A stretch of DNA of 64,000 nucleotides. Source: Piscicola geometra (lineage: Eukaryota > Annelida > Clitellata > Hirudinida > Piscicolidae). Below are positions 34,128 through 46,000 of the stretch, piece after piece. Location: the NCBI GenBank assembly GCA_943735955.1, contig OX030968.1, positions 4,167,434 through 4,231,433 on the forward strand. Direction: 5' to 3'. A model generated the notes under the pieces. It was given only the letters and a program-made list of their open reading frames with translations, was not told where the DNA came from and made no database searches. A program made the position numbers and the translations under genes. How positions within the stretch are numbered: position 1 is the first letter of the stretch; the number at the start of each line of letters is the position of its first letter.

Positions 34128-35520
34128 ATCACAACCATGACCACTCTTTTGAACCACTTTAGGAATATTTCATCTTTGTTATAGTTTCCGTTATTTGGTT
34201 TCTTTTATGGACACGTTTGTTATTATTTTGTTGGCAGGACCATTCTGTTAATATACATTATATTTTCGATGCGATCATCACCATTATTATAATTTAAATT
34301 TCATTGAACATGATAATAATTATAATTTAAATGTAATTGAACTTAATAATAATTATAATTTTAAAAATTTCATTTAACATGATAATAGTTATAAATTAAT
34401 ACTTAATTAAATGTTATGCTAGTTATAATAGGTTATTATAAACATAGAATTCTTGTCAAACTCACATAGTCGCAAACTTGTGTCATGACTTTTGAATTTC
34501 TTACTTCAATGAGACATTCGTCAATTTTTGAATGAACTATCATCATCACTACCATCATCATTATCATCACCATCATTATCATCATCACTACCATCATCAT
34601 TATCATCACCACCGTCATCATCATCATGACGAATAACACAACGAATGCGGTTCGTTTGATAGATTTTATTGTGTTCACGTTTCATTGAACAAATATCATT
34701 TAATAGTTGTTATGCTGTTTTTATTATCTCCTTTTATTGCTCATTATCACTATATTTAAGAAAGTTAATTATTTTTTATATATTTGTTATCATTATTATC
34801 ATCATTAAAACTTGGTTGTTGTTAGTAGTAGTAGTAGAAGGGTGTGTGTTGGTGGTGGTAGTGGTGTCATTGTGGTTTTGTGGTCTTGTGATGTCAGTGA
34901 TGTTGTGGTGGTAGTAGTGGTCGTGTTGTGGTGGAAGTAGTGTGATGGTGGTGGTAGTAGTACTAGTGTCGTGGTGGTAGTAGTACTAGTGTTGTGGTGG
35001 TAGTAGTACAAAATGTTGCGGTAGTTGTGGCGGTAGTGCAAATGACAATTCGGGAGGTTCCCAAGACTGGAGAACCCCCTCCAACACAACTGCTTTGTCG
35101 GTGCATCTTGCGAGTTTCACATTCATTCGTTTTTAAAGCTTTTATTTACTTTTGATTTCTATTCAAATCGCTCAGAATCTTTTTGATTGTTTGTTAATCA
35201 TAACATTTAATTTTTGATAGTTTTTTTATTTTTGGATGGTTCTAACTTATTAAATATTATTTTCAGCATTGTAGTTATTACTATTTTATTTTTTTATTGA
35301 TAATTTTTCCGTCGGTTTATGAATAATAAGTAAAATATAGCGTTGAACTGACTCCTCAAGGCGGGAAAAATGTATTTGTGGAATCCTATTCAATTCCGCT
35401 CTTCCGTTTATTGCTCTAATTTAAATTTTAATTATTTTTATTCCATTATTGTTATCGTCTGAATAATAATGAATATGTTAATACTAATAATTATAGCATT
35501 AAGCTTTATGTGGGTTATAA

Positions 35521-35981
35521 TAAGGATGGCAACGGGTGCGATTAACGGGTCGGCTACTCGGAATTATCTCGGTCCGGGTACCTGAAAGATTTTATAGCAA
35601 TTTAAATTAAGAAAAATTGTATTTAGCAAAATAATTGAGCTAAATAATATCAATATAAAATTAAAACCCTTTTAAAAGTTTTACTGTCTAAAAATTTTAG
35701 TCGATAAAATTTTTATGGCGTGGAACAATGTTTTGACAGGTTTTTGCTATAAAAATTCTTCAATTTGATATTTTGCCAACAATTAAATACATTCGTCTTA
35801 AGTTAGGTTAATTATAGAAGTAGGCCTCACAGTTTATCTCTTGAACAGAGAATTTTAAATTTAAAACAAAATTATGCTTGAGGAATGCGTACTTAACCGA
35901 AATCAAAATTTTCAATATACCTGGTTAATACCGGTTTTCTATACCCGAGACTGGAGATTTGGACCCGTTTGCCACCCCTTA
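35521..35981. mobile_element. hAT-like MITE, 461 bp
   Basis: The ends form an imperfect inverted repeat: TAAGGATGGCAACGGGT on the left and, on the other strand of the right end, TAAGGGGTGGCAAACGGGT. Subterminal GGGTCGG and GGGTACC motifs occur inside. It has no coding capacity and no clear target duplication. Such GGTGGCAA ends are common in animal hAT-related MITEs. Confidence 0.6.
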
Positions 35982-37047
35982 CTGTTTTTATTAAATAGCT
36001 TTTCCAGATTTATTCATTGATTTCAAGGTTTGAAGCGCATTTGACAATACTTTAAAGCGCTACTCTTGTAAATTATATTTAATTTTTTAACTAAGGTTAA
36101 AAGGTCTTTTATAATAAATTACTATATTCCTAATCGGTTCTAAGGCTCGTGTTTTGAAGATTTGTTTTGAAATGCATTTGTTGTTCTTCGGACTGCTACC
36201 ACTTCCATCACATCCTTTTTGGACTTTTAGACTAAATCATTTTCTTATTCTTTTTGAATATTTTCAAAACACTTATATTTTTTTCGCCATATTTATGTAT
36301 CTTTCCCACCATCGTTTTTATTATCACATCCTGCTTGTAAGCTTCGCATTTGTTTTTTTGCATTTATTTTTGTAGCAACTAATTTCATTTTTCTTGCATT
36401 GACATTCTATTTTTTCTCACCTCTTGTTATTCTTCTTTTAATTTAGTTGTCTTATTATTATTGGTGTTCTTGGGAATATATTAATTGATCAAGAGGCTAT
36501 TACTACTTCTCATTTTAATTCGCCATTATTATTACTACTACTACTACTACCACCACGTTTGCTAGTTCGGAGTATATTTTTGTGGATTCGTGTATATAGA
36601 GCTTAAAACGGAACTTCTTTTGAATTGGCGTCAACAACAACACGGGCCCTATAAGGATTAAGTTTCCATGCTATTTCAATAAATGCATCCTAAATGCACT
36701 CATTTCGCATGCGTGCCAGCCTCATCAACACTTCTCCCTGATTGATGAAAGCTATGAGATGACGCTACCGTATTCCCCTTGCTCATCATTATCATTATCA
36801 TCAACACCGTCATCTATCTATCATTATCATCAACACCGTCATCTATCTATCATTATCATCAACATCGTCATCTATCTATCATCATCAGGACCGAATAGAG
36901 GCACAAACTTGTGGATGTATTAAGCCAGCATCGTCGAACGGAAACGAACCGCCATGTGCATGAATGAGAAATTAATGACGAAACTCCACGGAGAACTTAA
37001 ATAATCAAAGACAAACGCAAGGAAGGAGGTGTGATGGAGGGCAAGAT

Positions 37048-37087
<40 letters not shown>

Positions 37088-37818
37088 TACATACACACGT
37101 GTGTGATGCTTTGGGAGGAGGATGGGAAGAAGCAGGGAAGAATAATCGTTAGAGGACTCGTGAAGCGGGAAGCTGATGCAAGCAACCGAAAAGAAACTTA
37201 AGTTGGTGATGATGATGATTTTAGTGTGTGGTGGCGGCAAGCAATGTTGAACTGCACTCCTCTAGAAGCGACTGCAAAGCAGGCAAACAACCATCGCCAT
37301 CATCGTTGTTGCTGGACTTTTAATGAACACACATTTCGGTGATGCTGACGATGATGATAATAATGGAGGTACTGGTAATGATGATGGTGATGATAATAAT
37401 GGAGGTAATGGTAATGATGATGGTGACGATTATTATATATATATTAATGGCTGATGATGATAATGATATTACACATCTTAATGGAAAAGTGATAGTGATG
37501 ATATAAATCATAAGAGAATATATAAGGATATAAATGGGTGATATAGAGTCAATTGCTTGTAGAGTGATAGTGGAAGAAGCAGGTTTGTTGTTGCTCCCTT
37601 ATAAATGCTTGAATGCTAATTTCAAATGACACAATACACTTATGGAGAAGTAGCAGTAAAGAATACGAGGAGCTGACGTTGTGACGTGTGAATGGCGATT
37701 GCAGCATTGCCTTAAGTTTAGAATTTGCATTGTTCAACTATCTAAGAGGCTTTAGAAAGTGGTGATAATAGTAGTGGTAGTAGTAGAGGTCGTAGTAGTG
37801 GTAGTAGTAGTAGTAGTG

Positions 37819-37853
<35 letters not shown>

Positions 37854-39679
37854 CATTGAAAGAATAATAGAATGAGATCATAAAAGTAAGTGAGCAAAGC
37901 AAACAATAATACTCCTAATAATAGGCATAATAATGAAGAAGTGTTGACAGCTCGTGACGACAACTAGAGAGAACGCTAGAAACTTAAGAATATCCTTTCA
38001 TACAGAAGCGATGTATAAAAAACAACTAAGTTTTCAGATATAAACTGCGTCCATGCACTGGCGAATCATCATCATCATCACTACCACCATAATTATCATC
38101 ACCATCGAAATGCATCATCAGTGAATGCAAGCAAGTGGGAGGTTAGTGAGTGAGTATAGAACGTTGCAAACAAAGCGAGCAGATCTGAAGATGCGTCTAA
38201 CAACCACATCATCGCCTCGACTGCTGAGAAGAAAAAGATGGTAGCAAGCAGCCCTTCAAGACATTAAAAATGGCCGCTACATATAATGATAAAATAGTGA
38301 TGATGGTGAGGATGATGATCATGATGAAGATAGCAGTAGTAAAAAGTATTAAAGAGGAGGAGGAGGAGGAGGATGGAGTAACAGCAGCAGCAGCAGATCG
38401 ATGTGTTAACAGGGTGGTGAATGCGGCCTTGTCTTCTCGTTAGTAAATCAATGCCAGCTAGTATTGCAAACGTGTGGCAACATCTTAATCCTGTAGGCTT
38501 ACACCTTGAAACAGCTCACAGTTCATCATTTTGTGATGATGATGATGATCAGCAATTATCTTTATTTTTAATGGTTATGTATTTTATAAATTAAAGTATA
38601 CGAAGAGGATAAATGTAGAAAGAATGAAGTATTTGAGGTATGCGTGACAACCTGGAGGAACTGTAAGAAGTCCCGCAATGATGGACGACAGGCAATTTTA
38701 GTTGATTGATTGATCGAGCCCTACAATGCCAACACCACTAAGCACTTGTTTTAATCTCTGAGGCGAATAAGTAAGAGACAATGAGACACACACAAAGACA
38801 TACGCAGAATGACACACTGAGACATACACAGAATGACACACTAAGACACACACAAAGACATATTGAGACACACACAAAGACATACTGAGACACACACAAA
38901 GACATACTGAGACACACACAAAGACACAAAGATTACAAGTACACACATACAAAGTGTTACATCGCTTGCTGATACTGCTGTTGAGGTGTTGAGACGACTA
39001 TTTGTTGACTATGCTTAAAGTCTTTAGATTATACAACTTACTTATGTGTGTTTGTTTGTTTGCATTTATGCGTATATGTGTGTGTGTGTATGTGTGAATA
39101 ATTAGTCTAGGTATGCGCGTTTATGGTTAATTAAATTAAAAATATATTGATAAGTACAAAATGTGGAATTAAGAATTAGAGATAATGATGATAATAATGC
39201 AGTGAGTGAGAGAGTGAGTGAGTGAGTGAGATGGAGGGTTGCAGGAGGGAGAGAGCAAGCATCAGTTGAAGGCTTTGACACACAGTTGAATGGAGGACTT
39301 ACATAGATTAAATAATGATGACGATGATGATGATGATGGGGTTAATGATGATGATGACGATGATGATGGGGTTAATGATGATGATAATTAACTCAAAAAC
39401 AACAAGAACTTAAATAACTAATTAATTGGGTGATAAATATAGGTAAAGGATTAATATAAAACATAATAGAAACAAGAGTGTTCGAGCAAGCTATTATAGG
39501 TATAACTGGCAATCATCATTACCATCATCGCCGGCCCGCACATTAGAATCCACTTTCCATCATTACAGAATTCATCTATATCTCATCGTGGCAGATGGCA
39601 TTGTAGATGTGTGTATATATATATATATATATGCATGCGTATATATGTGTGCATTGGGCGCTGGCGGGTATACAGCTCA

Positions 39680-42600
39680 TTACTGCTGAGTCTTCTGCCT
39701 TCTGACCGTCTGCCTAGACAACTCGATCTGTTTGTGTGTGTGTATGTGTCAGTATGTGTGGGTGTGTGTCAGTATGTTTGTTGGTGTGTGTGGATTAGAG
39801 GTCGGACCGGGTACCCGATCTGACTGGGTACCCGGTCCGACCTCTCAAGTCATTCGGAGTGTGCTGTGACTGGCTCTCTGTGTGTGTGCAGATGGCTGAT
39901 GAAGCCGATCCTGGAACGGAAAGTTCGGGAACATGAGGGACAAAGGATTTTCTGCCTCGGTGATCCTGTTTGCCTCACAGGTCATGGCACCTTTGTGAAT
40001 GGAAGAGTGCCAGGTGAAACGATTTGTTGCACCTTGTTCCCAAGTTTCTACGTTGATGAAAAACGCTTTTAGGGAGGCTTTTAGAATGTCTTTGAAGCGT
40101 TTATTTTGCCAGCCTCTGAGACCGCTGGCTATGCAGAAGTTCACCATAGAAGAGTCTTTTTGGCAGTCTCTCGTCAAGCATTTTAACTACGTGGACTCCC
40201 GCGGGAAAGGGAATGAAAATTAATTCCGGGACGAGAAAAGTCGGGAACCGGGAATAGGTTTTCGAGACGGGAACGGGAATCAATATTCAAATCGGGAAAG
40301 GGGAAAACGGGAATAGAAGTTAATAGTAGTGGATTCTTGAACAATTATACTTCAGAAAACTCCTAAGTAAGGAAATCTCTATTTCATCTCCTTACTCAAA
40401 ATAAGTATTAAATGCAATGGAAATGTATAACAAAGCCACCATTGCGTTGTCAATGTCAAAATCTCCAAGATTACATTTGAAGTTGTTATGGCGAGTCCAA
40501 ATATTAGGGAGATTAGAACAAATGGGTGATGAAATCAAACTGGTCAGTTATATTATTTTTATTTAATATAATAATATTTTTAATTGAAATGATTAATTTC
40601 CAAATGATTGCTCAGTTGATCATTTCGACGAAAGAAAAGATGCCAATTGATCTTATTCATATGGCAGCATGTCTGTTGCATCCCCAGTATGAAAGAATAA
40701 TATTAAGAGTTTGGGATAGAAGAGAAATAAATACCAAGACTTTCATTAGAGAAAATTTAATTCTATTTTTTACAGCCAGACCAAGCTGCAGTGCCGTTGA
40801 GAAAAAGAAACAAATGATGGTTATTTAGACCTATTATGTTAGTTTTTATAACGTAAAAATTATAATACAATTTTTATACCATCAAATTATACAAATGATT
40901 TTATATTTTCAGTTGTGGAGAATAAGTATGTTGTAAAAAAAAATATTTCTAACATTATTGAGGAATTAATAATAATGAATGTGGGAAAAAATTTAGAAAA
41001 AGATGATTGTACAAATATTCACAATTACGTCCCACCAAAATTGAAGATTATAAAGATTTTTAATTTATTGGAGTGAAATGAGCAATTTTCCAATACCACA
41101 AGAAGTAGCCAACATTTTGTTTAGTATACCTGCAAGCTCTATTCCCTGTGAACGGAATTTTTCAAAATGTGGTCGTTTAACTTCAGACCCAAGATCACCT
41201 AGTTTGAAAGCTGAAACTCTTGACGGTTTACCCCGTGTGAAAAGCAATAAAGACTTGATTGAATAACTCAAAAATAAACTATTTTTTTTGGAAATGGATC
41301 GGGACCGGGTCAAAAAGTTTCGGGAACGGGTCAGGGCTGGAAATCGAGTTGTGGGAACGGGACGAAACGAGAAAAAAATTCGGGAACGGGACGGGACCGG
41401 GAATGAAAAATCGTTCTTGTCCGACCTCTAGTGTGGATGTGTGTGTGTGTAATAGGAAAGGCACCAAAAAACATCAACCTCCCCAATTCCACCACAAAAG
41501 TACCAACTTCCCGCCCTAATGCAACTAAACCACCAAAGACCACCACACCCATATACCACCACAAACACACCGTCCCTCACATCACCACCACACAACACCT
41601 GCCCCCCCCCCCACCACACAACACCACCAGCCCCCCCCCACCACACACCACAAAAAACAGCCCCCCCCAACGCACCCTGAGGGGCCTGTCCTCGAGGGAG
41701 AGACCTTCGAGCACTGGCAGGTAGGCGCTCACGTCATCGCCCTTGTCGAAGATCGCAAAGGCGTGTGTGGTGTCCTGTGGTGGTGGTTGTTGGGGTGGTG
41801 GTGGTGGTCGTTGTGGTGGTGGTGGTCATTGTGGTGGTGGTGGTCGTTGTGGTGGTGGTGGTTGTTGGGGTGGTGGTGGTGGTCGTTGTGGTGGTGGTGG
41901 TTGTTGGGGTGGTGGTGGTGGTCGTTGTAGTGGTGGTGGTCGTTGTGGTGGTGGTGGTGGTCATTGTGGTGGTGGTGGTGGTCGTTGTGGTGGTGGTTGT
42001 TGGGGTGGTGGTGGTCGTTGTGGTGGTGGTGTTCGTTATGGTGGTGGTGGTGGTCGTTGTGGTAGTGGTGGTGGTCGTTGTGATGGTGGTGGTGGTTGTT
42101 GGGGTGGTGGTGGTGGTCGTTGTGGTGGTGGTGGTGTCCTGTGGTAGTGGTCGTTGTGGTGGTAGTGGTGGTGGTCGTTGTGGTGGTGGTGGTCGTTGTG
42201 GTAGTGGTGGTCGTTGTGGTGGTAGTGGTGGTGATCGTTGTAGTGGTGGTGGTCGTTGTGGTGGTAGTGGTGGTGGTCGTTGTGGTGGTGGTGGTCGTTA
42301 TGGTAGTGGTGGTGGTCGTTGTGGTGGTGGTTGTTGGGGTGGTGGTGGTGGTCGTTGTGATAGTGGTGGTGGTCGTTATGCTAGGGGTGGTGGTCGTTGT
42401 GGTGGTGGTGGTCGTTGTGATAGTGGGTGGTGATGACATTGTTGTATGGTGGTGATGATGATGATTGCAGTGATGGTAACAATATTGATGATAATTTTGG
42501 AACAGTAAAAGGTTCGATAACATTTATATAAATAGGGTAACTAAATTATTAAAGATAATAAAGATAATAATAATGAAAGTGATAGAGATAATAATAATAA

Positions 42601-42961
42601 AGATGATAAAGTTAAAATTAATAAGTGATGAAGATAATAATAATAATAATAATAGAAGTGATAAAGCTAAAAATAAGAAAGATGATAAAAGCATAATAAG
42701 AAGGAAAGATGAATCATGAGAACACGCCTCAAAGGCCACTATTACTCCATACATATGTTGCACCATCTGCCGCCTTCATCATCACCATCACTACCATCCT
42801 CATCATCCACAATAAAAAAATAAGCACCCACACATACACAAAGCACACAAGGAGCACGCACACGCACACGCACAAAAAAAACAAAAAAAGCCACATTAAC
42901 ACACACATAACCTCTCCCAACACACACACGAAGACAAAAAAACCCCTCACACACACACAAA

Positions 42962-43009
<48 letters not shown>

Positions 43010-46000
43010 GACACACACACACAAAGACACACACACACACACACATGAACAGAAAGACACACACACACACAAAAGCACCTTGTTCTTGACGACGGAGACA
43101 GGATGCACATCCCTGGAGACGAGGAGGTCGTTGAACGACTCGGAGGTCATGTCGCGGGGCAGGTCGCCCACGTAGACCGCTGGCTTGAATTCGTCGTTGC
43201 CGTTCGCGCCACCACCACCACCACCACCCCCGTAATGACGGCTCGAGTTGAAGTAGCGTCTGGTGGGTGGGTGGGTAGGAAGAATGGTGGGTGGGTAGAA
43301 TGGTGGGTGGGTAGAATGGTGGGTGGGTAAAATGGTGGGTGGGTGGAATGGTGGGTGGGTGGAATGGTGGGTGGGTAGAATGTTGGGTGGGTAGAATGGT
43401 GGTTGTGATAGTGGTGTTGGAGGGGGATGAGTGGAAGAAAAGAAGGATGGGTGGGTGAAAGAGGAGGTGGATGGGAGAGGATGAGTGGATGAGAGAAGGG
43501 AGTGTGAAGGTTGGTCAAATGGAGGGTGGAATGATGAGTGAGTGATAGATGAGAAGAGAAGGTGCATGCAGAAAAAGAATTCCCTCCCTTTTTTCCTCGT
43601 AACCATGCCCTACTCCATGGAACAGCAAGCACTATCATAAGCCTAGCCATAACGGCAGCAGCAGCACCATCACCATCAGCACCATCAGCACCAACCTCTG
43701 GCCACCAATGTACCTTCTGGGCCTACGTCTGAAGCCCCCTCCTTCCCTCCTCTCCCCCCTCTCGTTGCCCTCGCCCTCTCCATTCTCCTTGCCAGACACC
43801 TTCCTCCTCCTTCCGTCACTCCTCGAGCCCTCCTGCGTGAGAGAGTGAGTGGATGAGTGAGTGAGTGAGTGAGTGAGTATGTCACTCCACATTGGCGGTT
43901 GAATTGAAATGAATGAAATGTCGATTTGAAAAACACTCGTTTTAAATCTCATCCAACAAGTCACCACCCACCCACTCCTCCCACCTCACCCCTCCACCCA
44001 CCCACTCCTCCACCAACCATTCGATCATCCACCCACCCACTCCTCCACCAACCATTCGATCATCCACCCACCCACCCACCCACCTTGCGTTCACTAATGC
44101 TATTCTTGCTCCTAAACCTCCTTGCACCACCACCCCCACCAGCACCACCCTTCTTCGCTCCAGCAGCCCCTCCCATGACCACCTCCTCCAGTTCAGTGGG
44201 CGCCTCTGCCTCACCTGCAGGCCGTTCATGTCCTGATTACGCGCTTCAAGCTAACTTTTAATTTTTAACCTCTTTACAAATTATTATTTTAAAGATAAAA
44301 TAATCATTTTGATGGAGAGGATAAGCAAATCTGTGTTGATGTGGTATACGAAAGGATTGCGATGCAAACATGAAAGCACTGTCAGAGTGTGCGCTATACT
44401 AAATTAACATCATCATCACCACCACCATCATCATCATGACCAGCCCACCTTTGAGTCTGACGTCAGAGCCATCCTTCCACTGCTTGTAGCGCAGTTGCTT
44501 GAGGATGACGAGGTCGTCGATGGAGGCCTCGCTGAGACTCGACCAGCAGATCGCGGCCACCCTCGCCCTCTTCTCGCACCTTATCACCTGAGGTCGTGCA
44601 TGGGTGAGGAGAGGTGATGGCTTCGTTGGTGTGGTCGTCATGTGATGGGGCGTGTAGAAGAGGCTTGTGGTGAGAAGGGTGGTCGTCGTGTGGTGGGGGG
44701 TGTAGAGGAGGGTTGTGGTGAGAAGGGTGGTCGTCGTGTGGTGGGGGGTGTAGAGGAGGGTTGTGGTGAGAAGTGTGGCTGTCGTATGGAGAGATGTGGA
44801 AGGTGGTTTGGTGAGGGATGGCAGTGCCAACCAAGCAAACCGCACCTTCTCCCATACAGACGAACCCTCAATGCTCCATCCCCCAGAAACCAACTCCCCC
44901 CCCCTCCTCCCCCTCCCCACAACCACAACCACAAGCCACACGAACCCTGGTGGGCGTGACGATGACGTCAACGGGCAGGTTGTGTTGCAGGGCGGAGGGG
45001 ACGCCTTCGACGACCTGCAGATCGTGCACCAGCGTCACGACCAGGGTGGATGCGGCCACAAAGCCGAGCGAGCAGAGGATCGCGTACTCCAACTCGCCCA
45101 ACGTGTCCGTCTTGCTGATCCTCTCGCCTGTGCGCGCGTGTTAGGGTTAGGGTCGGTTAGGGTCGGTTAGGGTGGGTGCCCTTGTGTGGGTTAGGGTGGG
45201 TGTGTTGGTGTGGTGAAGTGTGTTGGTGTGGTGAGGTGTGTTGGTGTGGTGAGGTGTGTTGGTGTGGTGAGGTGTGTTGGTGTGGTGAGGTGTGTTGGTG
45301 TGGTGAAGTGTGTTGGTGTGGTGAAGTGTGTTGGTGTGGTGAGGTGTGTTGATGTGGTGAGGTGTGTTGGTGTGGTGAGGTGTGTTGGTGTGGTGAGGTG
45401 TGTTGGTGTGGTGAGGTGTGTTGGTGTGGTGAAGTGTGTTGGTGTGGTGAAGTGTGTTGGTGTGGTGAGGTGTGTTGATGTGGTGAGGTGTGTTGGTGTG
45501 GTGAAGTGTGTGTGTATGTCGGTGTATGTTTACGTGTAGGTCGGTGTGGTGAGGTGTGTTGAAAAGTGTAGTACTATAACTGCCACCTCAACCACTACCA
45601 CAACAAAACCTACAACCACTACCACAACCACCAACACTTAAACTACAACAACCTCCCCCTCCCCTTCAACCACAACCACCACCACCACCACAACTACTAC
45701 TAGCACCACCACCACCACTACCACCATCACCACCACAATTACTACTAGCAGCACCACCACCACCTCCACGACTACTACTAGCACCACCACTACAACCACA
45801 ACTACTACTACCACCACCACTACAACCACAACTACTACTAGCACCACCACCACAACTACTACTAGCACCACCACCACCACTACAACCACAACTACTACTA
45901 GCACCACCACCACGCACCACTGGGCGACACAGCGATGGAGGAGACGACGAGGACGTCGAAGAGAGTGCCAGCCTCCACCGGCGCCACCTTGCTCTTGCCA

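Larger units (their letters stand above)
31438..39679. other. 8.2-kb convergent intergenic region
   Basis: Between the stops of RBMS (+) and MTHFSD (-) I find no coding gene. Contents are AT-rich sequence with scattered microsatellites: GAT/GGA 31650-31735, (TA)n 34082-34125, CAT 34555-34625, GTGGTAGTAG 34825-35010, a three-fold tetranucleotide-rich repeat 36785-36890, CA/CATA 37050-37095, GTAG 37760-37850, GACACACACAAAGACATA-type 38780-38935, and GATGATGACGATG 39318-39380. There is also a MITE at 35521-35981. Unique sequence at about 36600-38700 has higher GC and could be 3' UTR or noncoding transcript, but nothing proves it. Confidence 0.55.
39788..41438. mobile_element. hAT-superfamily element with 8-bp target duplication
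   Basis: The element is 39796-41430 (1635 bp), flanked on both sides by GTGTGGAT (39788-39795 and 41431-41438). Its ends are inverted: TAGAGGTCGGAC on the left, GTCCGACCTCTA on the right. Many CGGGAACGGG-type subterminal motifs lie inside both ends (40200-40310 and 41290-41405). Eight-bp duplications and such ends are hAT hallmarks. It lies in the last MTHFSD intron, inside its GT/CA repeat. Confidence 0.93.

Noticed and set aside
45141..45190. Interstitial telomere (TTAGGG)
   Set aside because: Only two perfect units followed by diverged GGTCGGTTAGG; it is part of the local G-rich repeat of an MTHFSD intron.
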